Positions 10,161 to 19,101 of a DNA stretch of 64,000 nucleotides are shown here, one piece after another. The position numbers and the translations under genes are program-made. The stretch covers positions 4,588,001 to 4,652,000 of the forward strand of contig NZ_CP061913.1 of NCBI RefSeq assembly GCF_019904175.1, read 5' to 3'. Under the pieces are notes generated by a model. The model was not told the DNA's origin, made no database searches, and saw only the letters and a program-made list of their open reading frames with translations. The stretch is from Dactylosporangium vinaceum (GTDB taxonomy: Bacteria; Actinomycetota; Actinomycetes; Mycobacteriales; Micromonosporaceae). Position 1 is the stretch's first letter; each line of letters starts with the position of its first letter.

Positions 10161-11294
10161 GTGAACAATCCGGTACGAGTCAACTCCTGGAACTCCTGGG
10201 ACCCGCTGCGCCGTATCATCGTCGGGCGCGCCGCCGGGACGATGGTGCAGGCCCCCGAGCCGGCCGTGTTCCGGGACTGGCCGCAGGACGGCTTCCCGCG
10301 CGGCACCTACGGCCCGCTGCCCGACGACATGGTCGCCGCGGCCGAGGAGCAGCTGGACGGCTTCGCCGCCCTCCTGCGCGGCCGTGGCATCGCGGTCGAC
10401 CGGCCCGAACCGCTGGACTTCAGCCGGCGTACCGAAACGCCGGAATGGACGCAGGACACCATGTTCGGCTGCATGCCGCCGCGTGACGTCCTGCTGACCG
10501 TCGGCTCCGAGATCCTCGAGTCGACCATGTCGTATCGCAGCCGGTGGTTCGAGTACCTGTGCTACCGCCCGCTGCTGGAGTCGTACTTCCACGCCGACGA
10601 GGCGATGCGCTGGGAGGCCGCCCCGAAGCCGCGGCTCACCGACGCCTCGTTCCACGCCGGCTTCTGGGACGAGTTCGAGGCGCTCGGCTTCGATGAGCAG
10701 ATCCAGCGGGTGCGGGCCAACGACCTGTGCCTGACCGAGGCCGAGCCGCTGTTCGACGCGGCCGACGTGTGCCGGATGGGCAAGGACCTGTTCGTGCAGC
10801 TGTCGCTGGTGACCAACCGCGGAGGATACCGCTGGATCCGCCAGCACTTCCCGGAGCACCGCGTGCACGCCGTCACGTTCGACAACACCCACCCGCTGCA
10901 CATCGACGCCACCTGGGTGCCACTGCGCCCCGGCCTGGTGCTGCACTGCGGCGAGCGCGCGGCCGACCCGGAGATGCTCGGCTACTTCAAGACCAACGAC
11001 TGGGAGGTGCTCGAGGCGGCGGCACCCCGCCGCACCCGCGACGACCTGCCGAAGCTGTGTTTCTGCAGCCCCTGGCTGGCCATGAACATCCTGAGCCTCG
11101 ACCCGAACACGGTCTGCGTCGAGGAGAGCGAGCGGGACCTGGCCGAGCAGCTCTCCGGGCGCGGCTTCGAGGTCGTGCCGGTCCCGTTCTGGAACGTCGC
11201 CCCGTTCGGCGGCGGCCTGCACTGCGCCACCGTCGACATCGAGCGCGACGGTGAACTGCAGGACTACTTCCCCCATCGGTACGGGCGGTTCTGA
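10161..11294 (+). CDS. Amidinotransferase (L-arginine:amine amidinotransferase, AGAT/StrB/CyrA-like)
   Basis: A 377-residue protein of the guanidino-group-modifying superfamily. The catalytic Cys is in GGGLHCATVDIERDG near the C-terminus, the catalytic His in HPLHIDATWVPL, and an acidic residue in FDAADVCRMGKDL, in the order seen in glycine amidinotransferase, StrB1 and CyrA/SxtG. Such enzymes move an amidino group from arginine to a primary amine, giving ornithine and a guanidine. The start is GTG 10161 after AGGAAGG; the stop overlaps the next ATG. In this operon it would install a guanidine on the amino acid or amino sugar intermediate. The acceptor is unknown. Confidence 0.9.
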   Translation: MNNPVRVNSWNSWDPLRRIIVGRAAGTMVQAPEPAVFRDWPQDGFPRGTYGPLPDDMVAAAEEQLDGFAALLRGRGIAVDRPEPLDFSRRTETPEWTQDTMFGCMPPRDVLLTVGSEILESTMSYRSRWFEYLCYRPLLESYFHADEAMRWEAAPKPRLTDASFHAGFWDEFEALGFDEQIQRVRANDLCLTEAEPLFDAADVCRMGKDLFVQLSLVTNRGGYRWIRQHFPEHRVHAVTFDNTHPLHIDATWVPLRPGLVLHCGERAADPEMLGYFKTNDWEVLEAAAPRRTRDDLPKLCFCSPWLAMNILSLDPNTVCVEESERDLAEQLSGRGFEVVPVPFWNVAPFGGGLHCATVDIERDGELQDYFPHRYGRF

Positions 11295-12121
11295 TGACGA
11301 GCACCACCGAGCACCTGCTCCGGCTGGACCTGTGGCCGGACCGGCCGCCGCACGCCCTCGGCGACCGGCCCGAGGACCGGCCCTTCCTCGAGGTCTGCCT
11401 GCCCGACCCCGACCGGGCCACCGGCGCGGCGATGCTGGCCCTGCCGGGCGGCTGCTACACGTTCCTGTCGCCGAAGTCGGGCATCGACTACGCCCGCTGG
11501 CTGGCGGCGAACGGCATCGTCGGCATCGCCGTGCATTTCCGGCTCGGCGCGAACGGGTACCACTGGCCGGCCATCTACGCCGACGGCCGCCAGGCGCTCG
11601 CCGTCACCCACCAGCACGCCGCCGAGTGGGGCGTCGACCCGGCCCGGATCGGCGTCATCGGCACCTCGGCCGGCGGCCACCTGGCCACCATGCTGATCAC
11701 CGGGGCCGCGTTCGACGACCCGGCCGAGGCCGAGCGGCTCCGGCCGGCCGCGGGCGTGCTCTGCTACCCGGTGGTGTCGCTCCTCGACCCCATCGCGCAT
11801 GCGGAGACCCGCGGCAACCTCCTCGGTGCGCAAGCCGGCGACCCGGCCCTGCGGGAGCGGCACTCCGGGCACCTGCGGGCCGGTGCCGCCACCCCACCGT
11901 GCTTCATCTGGCACACGCTCACCGATGACGAGGTGCCGGCCGCGCACAGCGAACTGTTCGCCGCGGCGCTGCGGGCCAACGGGGTGCCGTACGAGCTGCA
12001 CCTGTACGGCCACGGCGCCCACGCGCTCGGCCTGGCCCGCGACGAGGGCCTGCACTGGGCCGAGGACTGCCTGCGCTGGTTCGCCCATCAGGGTCTGCTC
12101 AGCGCCGGAGGTGGCCGGTGA
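11294..12121 (+). CDS. Alpha/beta hydrolase, acetyl-esterase type
   Basis: A 275-residue alpha/beta hydrolase. The nucleophile elbow is GTSAGGHLA near residue 122, the acid residue lies in HTLTDDEVP, and the catalytic His in YGHGAHALGLA, as in acetyl-xylan/carbohydrate esterases of this fold. An oxyanion-type LPGGCYTF replaces the classic HGGG. No signal peptide, so it acts in the cytosol. It could trim an acyl group from a biosynthetic intermediate or release a protected product. The ATG overlaps the amidinotransferase stop and its own stop overlaps the next GTG, so translation is coupled on both sides. Confidence 0.82.
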   Translation: MTSTTEHLLRLDLWPDRPPHALGDRPEDRPFLEVCLPDPDRATGAAMLALPGGCYTFLSPKSGIDYARWLAANGIVGIAVHFRLGANGYHWPAIYADGRQALAVTHQHAAEWGVDPARIGVIGTSAGGHLATMLITGAAFDDPAEAERLRPAAGVLCYPVVSLLDPIAHAETRGNLLGAQAGDPALRERHSGHLRAGAATPPCFIWHTLTDDEVPAAHSELFAAALRANGVPYELHLYGHGAHALGLARDEGLHWAEDCLRWFAHQGLLSAGGGR

Positions 12122-13386
12122 CGAGCGACGTCACGGTGTGCGGGCTCGGCTACGTCGGGCTGGCCCTGGCCCACGGCGCCAGCCTGGCCGGGCTGCGGGT
12201 CACCGGCTACGACATCGACGCCGGCGTGGTCGAGGCCCTCGGCGCGGGACGCTCGCACGTCGACGACGTCTCCGACGCCGACCTGGCCGCCATGGCCGCC
12301 AACGGCTTCACCGCCACCACCGACCCCACGGTGCTGGCCGGCTCCGACGTGGTGACGATCTGCGTACCGACGCCGCTTGACTACCTCGGCCAGCCGGACC
12401 TCGGCCCCGTCCGGGCGGCCAGCGCGGCTGTCGCCACCCAGCTGCGGCCCGGCATGCTCGTCGTGCTGGAGTCGACGTCGTACCCGGGCACCACCGAGGA
12501 GGTCGTGCGGCCGATCCTGGAGAAGGGCTCCGGCCTCAACGCCGGCATCGACTTCCACCTCGCGTTCTCCCCGGAACGCATCGATCCGGGCAACAGCTTC
12601 GCAACACTGGCCAACACGCCGAAGGTCGTCGGCGGGGCCACCGGGGCCTGCGCCGCCGCCGCGACCGCGTTCTATGAGCGGTTCATCGAGAAGGTCGTCG
12701 CGGCCAAGGGCACCCGCGAGGCGGAGATGGCCAAGCTGCTGGAGAACACCTACCGGCACGTCAACATCGGCCTGGTCAACGAGATCGCGATGCTGTGCCA
12801 CTCGCTCGGCATCGACGTGTGGAATGTCATCGAATGCGCGTCGAGCAAACCGTTCGGATTCCACCCGTTCCGCCCCGGCCCGGGCGTCGGCGGGCACTGC
12901 ATCCCCGTCGACCCGCACTACCTGGCCTACCGGGCCCGGGAACTGGGCCTCACCACCGGCCTGATCGAACGCGCCGAACAGATCAACGCCGGCATGCCCG
13001 GCTACGTCGTGGACCGCTGCGAGGACCTGGTCCGCCGCCGCGGCCGCGGCCTGGACGGCACCCGCACGCTGCTGCTCGGCGTCACCTACAAGGCGAACAT
13101 CGCCGACGTACGGATGACCCCGGCGTACCAGGTCGCCCAGCAACTGCGGGCCCGCGGCGCCGAGGTGTCATACCACGACCCGTACATCGACGACTGGCGC
13201 GTCGACGGCCTGGCCGTGCCGCGGCACACGGACCTCGAGGCCGCACTGGCCGACGCCCACCTCGTCGTGCTGTTGCAACGCCACAACGCCTACCACCCGG
13301 ACGAGCTGGCGGCCCGGGCCCGCCTGCTCTTCGACGCGCGCGGCGCACTGGCCGGCCGGGCCGGCGGGCACATCGCCGTGCTCTGA
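12118..13386 (+). CDS. UDP-N-acetyl-mannosamine/UDP-glucose dehydrogenase family protein
   Basis: A 422-residue NAD-dependent nucleotide-sugar dehydrogenase. It has an N-terminal Rossmann motif GLGYVGLALA, the PTPLD loop, a family FSPERIDPGN signature and the catalytic Cys in GVGGHCIPVDP, followed by the C-terminal UDP-binding half (LLLGVTYKANIADVR). It oxidises the C6 alcohol of a UDP-sugar to a uronic acid through two hydride transfers. FSPER with a proline-bearing start is closest to WecC-type ManNAc dehydrogenases. GTG 12118 overlaps the hydrolase stop (GTGA). As last gene of the operon it probably supplies a uronic-acid donor for the glycosyltransferase. Confidence 0.9.
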   Translation: MTSDVTVCGLGYVGLALAHGASLAGLRVTGYDIDAGVVEALGAGRSHVDDVSDADLAAMAANGFTATTDPTVLAGSDVVTICVPTPLDYLGQPDLGPVRAASAAVATQLRPGMLVVLESTSYPGTTEEVVRPILEKGSGLNAGIDFHLAFSPERIDPGNSFATLANTPKVVGGATGACAAAATAFYERFIEKVVAAKGTREAEMAKLLENTYRHVNIGLVNEIAMLCHSLGIDVWNVIECASSKPFGFHPFRPGPGVGGHCIPVDPHYLAYRARELGLTTGLIERAEQINAGMPGYVVDRCEDLVRRRGRGLDGTRTLLLGVTYKANIADVRMTPAYQVAQQLRARGAEVSYHDPYIDDWRVDGLAVPRHTDLEAALADAHLVVLLQRHNAYHPDELAARARLLFDARGALAGRAGGHIAVL

Positions 13387-13484
13387 CGCATTGCCCGTCA
13401 TCTCGTCCGGTGACGCCCGCCGGTCGCAGCGCGGCGGGGGGACGTCCGCGGCAATATCCGCGCCGGGCGTCTCGGCGGCGGTAT

Positions 13485-13514
13485 CCTGCTCGGGCTCCGC
13501 TGTGTCCGAGCAGG
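13485..13514. terminator. Strong 11-bp hairpin between the operon and the exporter gene
   Basis: The arms CCTGCTCGGGC (13485-13495) and GTCCGAGCAGG (13504-13514) pair over 11 positions with one G-T wobble and an 8-nt loop. No T-tract follows, as is common for actinobacterial terminators. It lies 99 bp after the dehydrogenase stop and 30 bp before the exporter start, so it could end the biosynthetic operon, attenuate the exporter, or act as an operator. The choice among these is inference. Confidence 0.6.
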
Positions 13515-13543
13515 CCCGCCGCCCGAACGGAAGGACCATTGCC

Positions 13544-14200
13544 GTGGCCGAGATGCTGCTGAAGTTCGCGACCGTGTCCGCCCTGCTGACGGTCATCCCC
13601 GGCCCGAACGCACTGCTGGTCGCCCGCAATGCACTCGTTGCCCGAGCCCTGGCCCTGGCCGCCGCGGCCGGTACCGCCGCGGGCGCCCTCACCTGGGGCA
13701 TCGCCGCCTCGATCGGCCTGGCCACCCTGCTGCACCGCTCGTCGCAACTGTACGAGGCGGTGAAACTGCTGGGCGCGGCCTACCTGATCTACCTGGGTGC
13801 GGCCGCGATCTGGTCCACCGTCCGGCACCGCCGCAACGGGGCCGACGAGGCGGCGCCACTGGCCCCCGAGCCGGTCGAGGACGGCGCGCCCCCGGCCCGC
13901 CGCTCACCGGCGGCCGCGTTCCGGGCGGGCTTCGTCAGCGACGTCCTCAACCCGAAGACCGGCGTCTTCTACGCCGCGATCGTGCCGCAGCTGCTGCCGG
14001 ACTCGTTCCCGGTGTTCACCGGCACGATGCTGTTCGCGACGGTGGATGCACTCGTGACACTGTCGTGGTTCGCGATCGTGAGCCTGCTCGTGGCCCGCCT
14101 GTCCGGCCTGCTGACCGCCCGGGTGATCCGCATCGCCGAACGATGCACCGGCACGGTCCTCATCGCGCTGGGCATCCGCACGGCCGTCGCCGAGGCCTGA
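13544..14200 (+). CDS. LysE/RhtB-family amino-acid exporter
   Basis: A 218-residue integral membrane protein with the LysE-family signature IPGPNALLVARN in the first helix and the second-repeat motif LNPKTGVFYAA; about six hydrophobic segments. These carriers export basic or neutral amino acids and small homologues. GTG 13544 is chosen because GGAAGGA lies 8 nt upstream; longer readings start in sequence without coding character. It follows the biosynthetic operon on the same strand and would be a natural exporter or self-protection gene for an amino-acid-like product, though the intervening hairpin may separate the transcripts. Confidence 0.85.
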   Translation: MAEMLLKFATVSALLTVIPGPNALLVARNALVARALALAAAAGTAAGALTWGIAASIGLATLLHRSSQLYEAVKLLGAAYLIYLGAAAIWSTVRHRRNGADEAAPLAPEPVEDGAPPARRSPAAAFRAGFVSDVLNPKTGVFYAAIVPQLLPDSFPVFTGTMLFATVDALVTLSWFAIVSLLVARLSGLLTARVIRIAERCTGTVLIALGIRTAVAEA

Positions 14201-14201
14201 C

Positions 14202-14327
14202 CGGGCCCGCCCCGACCGGATCCTCGCCGCCCGCGGCCACATCCCACCCGAGGAGCGCCACCTGCACATCCTCGACCTGGACCAGCCCGGCGCCGACGCG
14301 CACGTCGCCGGCCGGCGCGCGCCCTGA
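14202..14327 (+). other. Short reading frame, possible gene remnant
   Basis: Between the exporter and the convergent chemoreceptor, one frame ends at TGA 14325-14327. It reads RILAARGHIPPEERHLHILDLDQ in pieces and has good coding-like third-position GC, but has no start codon of its own and no ribosome site. It may be the 3' end of a deleted gene or chance in GC-rich DNA. Confidence 0.25.
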
Positions 14328-14339
14328 GCCGGGCCGCCG

Positions 14340-16172
14340 TCAGTGCCCGGCGCCCGGCCCGGTGGCGTGCGCCGGTGTGCCCGCATCGAGGAGATCGTGC
14401 AGGAACGCCTCGATGGAGTCCCTGGCCGCCGCGCCGACCCCGTCGAACGAGATCCCGGCCTCCGGGCCGTCCGCACCGTCGATCATCCGCACGACGCGGC
14501 CCCGCACCGTGACCGGCCTCCCGCCGAGCTGCATTGTGAGCTCCAGGTCGTCGCCGGGCCGCGGCTGCCAGGCCGGCACGGTCGAGGCACGCACGCCGCT
14601 GGCGCTCAGGTCGAGCATGTTCACGGCGTGCTCGCTCGCGCCGGACCGGACAGTCATCCGCTCCTCGACGCTGACGCGATCGTGCTGCCGGCGTTCGAGC
14701 CGCTCCGTCACCTGCGACAGCGCCTCGATCCGGCCGACCGCCTCCCGGACCCCGTCCACGAGCTGGTGCACGGCCTCGCGCTGGCGGGCCGACACGTCGG
14801 TGAGCTGGGCGGTGGCATCGCCGATGCGGACCACACCGGCGCTCATGTCGGCGATCACCGACGCCATGGCCGTCGCGTCGGTGCCGAGCGCCTCGACGGT
14901 CGTGGCGATCTGGTCGGTGGAGTCCTTGGTCTTCGCGGCCAGCGCCTTGACCTCACCGGCCACGACGCTGAAGCCGCGGCCGGCCGGCCCGGCCCGGGCC
15001 GCCTCGATCGTCGCGTTGAGCGCGAGCAGGTTGGTCTGCCCGGCGATCGCGGCGATCAGCGCGGCGATGCCGTCGACCTGCCCGAGGCTCGTGTTGACCG
15101 CGCCGACGACGCTGTCCGCCGTGGCCGCCCGGGCCACCACGGTGCGGGTCTCCTCGTCGGCGGACGCCGCCTCACGCTCGATCGCGTTGGCGCCCTCCAG
15201 GACCGTCCCGGCCCGGTCCAGCACGCCCTGCAGTTCGGTGAGCACGGCGCCGCCGGTCTGCTCGACGATGTCACCGGCCCGGCGGCGGGTGCTCTGCTCG
15301 GCCAGCCGCTGCTGCACCGTGTTGCGCATCAGCTGCGCCTCCTTCGCCGCCCGCTCGCGCTGCAGCGTGTCCTCCTGCTCGTGCAGCGCGTCGAGCATGG
15401 AGTCCAGCTGCCGGCCGAGGTCGCCGATCTCGCTCGTGTCGCGGTTGGTGCCGATCCGGCGGGTGCGGTCGTTGGCGGCCAGCAGGTCGCTGATCCGCCG
15501 GGCCGAGCCGATCACGTTGCGCAGCAGCAGCAGCGCGGCGGCGACGGCGAGCGCCAGCCCGACGAGGATGATCGCGGGCACGGCGTACCTGACGCGGGTG
15601 AAGTCCCGGTCGGACTGCGCCACCCGGGCCTCCGCGGCGGCGACCTCCGACTCGAACAGCTTGTCGAGCGGGTCGGCCATCGCCTCGTTGGCCTCGGCCA
15701 GTGCCCCGTTGGCCGCGGCGTACGCATCCGCCGTCCGGCCGGCGTCGGCGGCGGCCAGGACCTGCCTGTCGCGGATCGTGCGCCAGTCGTGCAGCAGCCC
15801 GGCAAAGTCACGCATGAGCTGGTCGCGGTCGTCCCTGCTGCCGTCGTGGGTGCGCAGATATGCGGCGACGTCCTCATCGGCCGTGCCGTCGGTCTCGGCG
15901 ATCTCCGTGCGCATCGCCGCGCGATCCTCCACCACCGCCGCCAGGTACTGCCACACCTCGACCCGCGTGTCGCCCTCCATGTCGCGCAGGTCGCCCAGCG
16001 CGGCGAGCGGCCGCACCGACTGCGAATGCAGGTCGACCACGCTCTGATGGGTCTGGCGCAGCCCGACGAGCGCGATGGCGCTGCCGAGCACGGCCGGCAC
16101 GGCGCAGACGCCGACGACGAGGTACACGCGGGCGCGCAGAGACCGCCCTCTGGGCCGCTTCGCCACCGCCAT
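14340..16172 (-). CDS. Methyl-accepting chemotaxis-type transducer with C-terminal PilZ domain
   Basis: 610 residues. A membrane helix at about 15-37 is followed by an extracytoplasmic four-helix-bundle-like sensor to about 195, a second helix at 196-217, a HAMP region, then the methyl-accepting signalling domain whose hairpin tip reads [20 protein letters not shown]. After about residue 500 comes a PilZ domain with RQHDR (RxxxR) and DLSASG (D/NxSxxG), the two c-di-GMP-binding motifs. So ligand sensing, receptor signalling and second-messenger binding are on one chain. No che genes are visible nearby. ATG 16172 follows GGAGGGG. A diguanylate cyclase lies at 53.8-55.3 kb. Confidence 0.9.
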   Translation of the reverse strand: MAVAKRPRGRSLRARVYLVVGVCAVPAVLGSAIALVGLRQTHQSVVDLHSQSVRPLAALGDLRDMEGDTRVEVWQYLAAVVEDRAAMRTEIAETDGTADEDVAAYLRTHDGSRDDRDQLMRDFAGLLHDWRTIRDRQVLAAADAGRTADAYAAANGALAEANEAMADPLDKLFESEVAAAEARVAQSDRDFTRVRYAVPAIILVGLALAVAAALLLLRNVIGSARRISDLLAANDRTRRIGTNRDTSEIGDLGRQLDSMLDALHEQEDTLQRERAAKEAQLMRNTVQQRLAEQSTRRRAGDIVEQTGGAVLTELQGVLDRAGTVLEGANAIEREAASADEETRTVVARAATADSVVGAVNTSLGQVDGIAALIAAIAGQTNLLALNATIEAARAGPAGRGFSVVAGEVKALAAKTKDSTDQIATTVEALGTDATAMASVIADMSAGVVRIGDATAQLTDVSARQREAVHQLVDGVREAVGRIEALSQVTERLERRQHDRVSVEERMTVRSGASEHAVNMLDLSASGVRASTVPAWQPRPGDDLELTMQLGGRPVTVRGRVVRMIDGADGPEAGISFDGVGAAARDSIEAFLHDLLDAGTPAHATGPGAGH

Positions 16173-16308
16173 TGCACACCCCTCCACCGAGTCGATCGGC
16201 ACCGGCGCCGACCGCATTACCAGAACGGGTGAGGAGATCGGTCCGGCACCTGTCGCCCCGGCGCGAGCACCGGGGCGATCGGGGTGGCGGCCGGGCCCGG
16301 CGTGCGGC

Positions 16309-16713
16309 TCAGCCCAGGCCGAGCTGGGCGAACAGGACGTGCATGTCGGAGTTGAGCCAGTACTCCGCGTACCGCCCGTCCTCCTCGGAGGCCGCCCGCA
16401 GGATGTCGATGCCGGTGAAGGCGATCGCCGTGCCGGGCGCCGCGCTCGCCCCCGGGAACCCGCCCGCATAGGTGCCGGTGGCCAGCCAGCGGATGACGGT
16501 CATCGGCCCCTCGGTGACCGGGCCGACCTGGACGGCGAACGTGAGGTCGGGGAAGGCGCCGCGCAGCTGGGCGATCCAGCCGGCGAGGGCCTGCGGGCCG
16601 TGCAGTTCGCCGCTGCCGTCGAGCATTGCGGCGTGCACGACGAAGTCGGGGGTGACGGTGGTCCCGGCCAGTGCGAGGTCGCCGTTCCAGAGGTTGAGCC
16701 AGTTGTCGAGCAT
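16309..16713 (-). CDS. SnoaL-like/NTF2-fold protein
   Basis: A 134-residue NTF2-like protein of the SnoaL polyketide-cyclase/ester-hydrolase type. It opens with an N-terminal helix then [23 protein letters not shown], the usual SnoaL pattern, and has the late strand GIDILRA. Such proteins act as small cyclases, hydrolases or ligand-binding proteins; the role is not evident. Strong AGGAGG precedes ATG 16713. It sits 51 bp downstream of the oxidoreductase gene on the same strand and is probably co-regulated by the TetR protein. Confidence 0.8.
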   Translation of the reverse strand: MLDNWLNLWNGDLALAGTTVTPDFVVHAAMLDGSGELHGPQALAGWIAQLRGAFPDLTFAVQVGPVTEGPMTVIRWLATGTYAGGFPGASAAPGTAIAFTGIDILRAASEEDGRYAEYWLNSDMHVLFAQLGLG

Positions 16714-16764
16714 GGGATTGCCTCCTTGAGGGGTCTGCCGGTGCGGCAGGGGTGGGTGATCTCG

Positions 16765-17802
16765 TCAGGCGGTGAGGACGATCTTGCCGGCGACGGTGCC
16801 GGACTCGGCCAGGCGCATCGCCGCGGCGGCGTCGCGCAGGGGGATGCGGGCGGCGACCTGCGCGGTCAGTGACCCGTCGGCGAGCAGGGCGAACACCGTC
16901 GTGAGGTCGTCGCGGAGCTTCGCCTGGAACGCGGCCCGGCGCCGCCGGCCGGCCCAGAGGTTGTAGAAGTGGGCGCGGCGCCCGTTCGGCGCGAGGTTCC
17001 ACCACAGCAGCCGGGCGAACAGGCCGAGAATGGGGAGCCGGGAGCTGCCGGCGACGTCACGGGTGGCGGCGGAGCCGTAGGAGACCAGGGCGCCGCCGCG
17101 CCGCACGAGCCGCCAGGACTCCAGGATGCCCGCCCCGCCGACGTGGTCGAACACGGCGTCGTAGCCGTCGGGGGACAGGTCACGGGCCCGGCGGTACAGC
17201 TGCGGGTCCCGGTAGTCGATCGGCTCGGCCCCGAGCGCCCGGACGGCGTCGTGATGGCGCGGCGACGCGGTCCCGACGACCCGGATGCCGGCGTGCCGGG
17301 CGAGCTGCGTCAGCGTGGACCCGACGCCGCCGTTGGCCCCGAGGACGAGAATCGTGCCGCCCGAGCGGACCCGTGCGATGCGGTGCAGCATCTGCCACGC
17401 GGTGACCCCGTTGACGACCACCGTCTCCGCCTCGGCCGGATCGACACCGTCGGGGACCGGCACCAGGTCTCCGGCGTCGACGATCGCGGCAGTGGCCCAG
17501 CCCCCGATCTTCGTCACCGCGGCGACGCGGGTGCCGAGCCGCCGCGGGTCGACGCCACTGCCGACCTGCTCGACCCGGCCGACCAGGTCGTACCCGGGGA
17601 CGAAGGGAAACGCCGGCTGGTCGTAGTACTTGCCCCGGCGCATCTGCTGCTCGGCGAACGAGACTCCGCTGACCTCGACCCGCACCAGCACCTGCCCGGG
17701 GCCGAGCGCGGGCAGTTCCCGATCGCGAATCTGCAGCCCGGCGGGGTCGACGACACCGGGCAGCACGATCTCCGTGGCCGTGATGGCCTGCGTGGCGTTC
17801 AT
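16765..17802 (-). CDS. Zinc-free MDR oxidoreductase (quinone-oxidoreductase type)
   Basis: A 345-residue medium-chain dehydrogenase/reductase. The N-terminal catalytic domain carries FPFVPGYDLVGRVEQVG, and the nucleotide-binding motif is LGANGGVGSTLTQLARHAG near residue 155. The zinc-ligand cysteines of alcohol dehydrogenases are absent, pointing to NADPH quinone or enone reduction. ATG 17802 is supported by AGGAG 5 nt upstream. A TetR-type operator copy lies immediately upstream, so it is probably induced when that TetR releases DNA, likely by an electrophile or quinone. Confidence 0.87.
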   Translation of the reverse strand: MNATQAITATEIVLPGVVDPAGLQIRDRELPALGPGQVLVRVEVSGVSFAEQQMRRGKYYDQPAFPFVPGYDLVGRVEQVGSGVDPRRLGTRVAAVTKIGGWATAAIVDAGDLVPVPDGVDPAEAETVVVNGVTAWQMLHRIARVRSGGTILVLGANGGVGSTLTQLARHAGIRVVGTASPRHHDAVRALGAEPIDYRDPQLYRRARDLSPDGYDAVFDHVGGAGILESWRLVRRGGALVSYGSAATRDVAGSSRLPILGLFARLLWWNLAPNGRRAHFYNLWAGRRRRAAFQAKLRDDLTTVFALLADGSLTAQVAARIPLRDAAAAMRLAESGTVAGKIVLTA

Positions 17803-17816
17803 GGCATTCTCCTTCG

Positions 17817-17840
17817 GTAAGTATGTGTGCACTGACTTAC
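17817..17840. promoter_or_regulatory. Putative TetR operator upstream of the MDR oxidoreductase
   Basis: A 24-bp site with perfect outer arms GTAAGT-N12-ACTTAC. It matches the site at the tetR start (18470-18493, opposite orientation) at 19 of 24 positions, including the shared TGTGTG(C/T)ACT core. It ends 15 bp before the oxidoreductase start codon. Confidence 0.7.
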
Positions 17841-17908
17841 ATCGACGGGCGCGCGGCGCGTTGTTCGACGGACGGTCGGCGCGGGTGGCTCGGCCTGTTT
17901 GGCGGGGC

Positions 17909-18469
17909 TTACCGGGCCTCGTCGTGGTGCGACACGTGGGTCATACCGGCCGTCAGTGCCCGGGCCCACGAGTCGTCGACGTCGTCCAGGCCGGCGGTGA
18001 CGATGAGGTGGCACAGCTGGCCGTAGGCGATGAACAGCTGGATCTGCCCGTCGTCGGCGCCGGCCTGGCGCAGGAACGCGACGAGTCGCTTGTAGCCGGC
18101 CCGCACGGTTGCCTTGATCTCGGGTACGTCGCTGACGCTCTGGGCGTGCACCTGGAGCATGAGCAGGTTCTTGTCGGCGATCAGGTTGGCGTAGGCGTCC
18201 CCGAGGTGCTGGAGCACCTTGTCCGGGTCGGGGTCGGGCGCCGTTGCCGCGGCCGTCTCCAGGGTCTCCAGGATGCGGTCGTAGCAGGTCTCGACGGCGG
18301 CGGTGAACAGGCCGAGCTTGTTGGTGAAGAGCCGCAGCGCGTACGCCTCCGAGATCCCGGCCGCCGCGGCGACGGCCGTGACGGGCGTCGCGTGGTAGCC
18401 GTTGCGTGCGAACACGGCGACGGCGCGGTCCAGAAGAACGGCCCGGCGGGCCTCGGCGGTGCTGCGCAT
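17909..18469 (-). CDS. TetR-family transcriptional repressor
   Basis: A 186-residue TetR protein with the N-terminal helix-turn-helix FARNGYHATPVTAVAAAAGISEAYALRLFTNK in residues 20-55 (seen in parts) and an all-helical ligand domain. ATG 18469 is used; an upstream GTG at 18487 would add six residues lying inside the operator. Two copies of a related 24-bp operator, one at its own start and one before the downstream oxidoreductase, support autoregulation and control of that operon. The inducer is unknown. Confidence 0.88.
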   Translation of the reverse strand: MRSTAEARRAVLLDRAVAVFARNGYHATPVTAVAAAAGISEAYALRLFTNKLGLFTAAVETCYDRILETLETAAATAPDPDPDKVLQHLGDAYANLIADKNLLMLQVHAQSVSDVPEIKATVRAGYKRLVAFLRQAGADDGQIQLFIAYGQLCHLIVTAGLDDVDDSWARALTAGMTHVSHHDEAR

Positions 18470-18493
18470 GTAAGTGAGTACACACAAACAAAC
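18470..18493. promoter_or_regulatory. Putative TetR operator at the tetR start
   Basis: Directly adjoins the tetR start codon. On the minus strand it reads GTTTGT, TTGTGT, GTACTC, ACTTAC, matching the site at 17817-17840 at 19 of 24 positions. Binding here would block tetR transcription (autorepression). Confidence 0.7.
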
Positions 18494-18620
18494 TCAGCCT
18501 GTCAAGGGCGGCCCCCGCACACATGGCATCGGCGAGGTGCGCACTCGTCCGCCCGCGACCGCCAACCGGCCGGGTTTGCGCTGCTCAGAGCGGCCGCCCG
18601 GCTGCGCCGGACTCGAGCGC

Positions 18621-19061
18621 TCACAGGCTTACCGGCGTGCGCTCGTCTCTCGGCACGGTCGGGTCCAGGACCCAGTGCTCGTCGACGACCGCGCGGTACA
18701 GGCGGAACGGGCCTTTGTCGTTGATCTTCTCGGGTGGGAACGGTTCGGCGCCCTTGGCGGTGCAGCCCCGGTTGTAGGCATCCAGACCGTCGGGGTCGAT
18801 CGCGGCGCGGGCCGTCATGTACACCGCCTTCGCGGCGCCGATGGCGGCCGTCGAGTCGTACACGACAAGGCTCAGGCGCGGGCGAACGGCCAGGTTGCGG
18901 GAGTGGCGGGTGTCCGGGCGGGAGAGCCAGAGCACGCTGCTGTACCCGTCCAGGGCGTAGAACACCGGTGACACCCACGGGTCGCCGTGCCCGTCGGCGG
19001 TGCCGAGGACGACGTATCGGTGCTCGTCGAGCAGCTCCCTGGCGAACGCGTGCAGATCCAT
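18621..19061 (-). CDS. Pyridoxamine 5'-phosphate oxidase-fold (split-barrel FMN) protein
   Basis: A 146-residue split-barrel protein with YVVLGTADGHGDPWVSPVFYA at the N-terminus, then PRLSLVVYD and a late RLYRAVVDEHWVLDP, as in PNPOx-like F420/FMN-binding proteins. It may reduce or bind flavin-type cofactors; the substrate is unknown. ATG 19061 lacks a ribosome site but is preceded by TATCCT six to seven bases upstream, so a leaderless transcript is plausible. Divergent from the MauE-like gene. Confidence 0.8.
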   Translation of the reverse strand: MDLHAFARELLDEHRYVVLGTADGHGDPWVSPVFYALDGYSSVLWLSRPDTRHSRNLAVRPRLSLVVYDSTAAIGAAKAVYMTARAAIDPDGLDAYNRGCTAKGAEPFPPEKINDKGPFRLYRAVVDEHWVLDPTVPRDERTPVSL

Positions 19062-19101
19062 CGCCTGAGGATAGGCTGGCATCGATCACGGGGAGGACGC
19101 G

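Noticed and set aside
7511-10306. 931-residue minus-strand open frame across the aminotransferase and glycosyltransferase genes
   Set aside because: Repetitive V/G/R composition typical of antisense of GC-rich genes; both plus-strand genes have intact motifs and starts.
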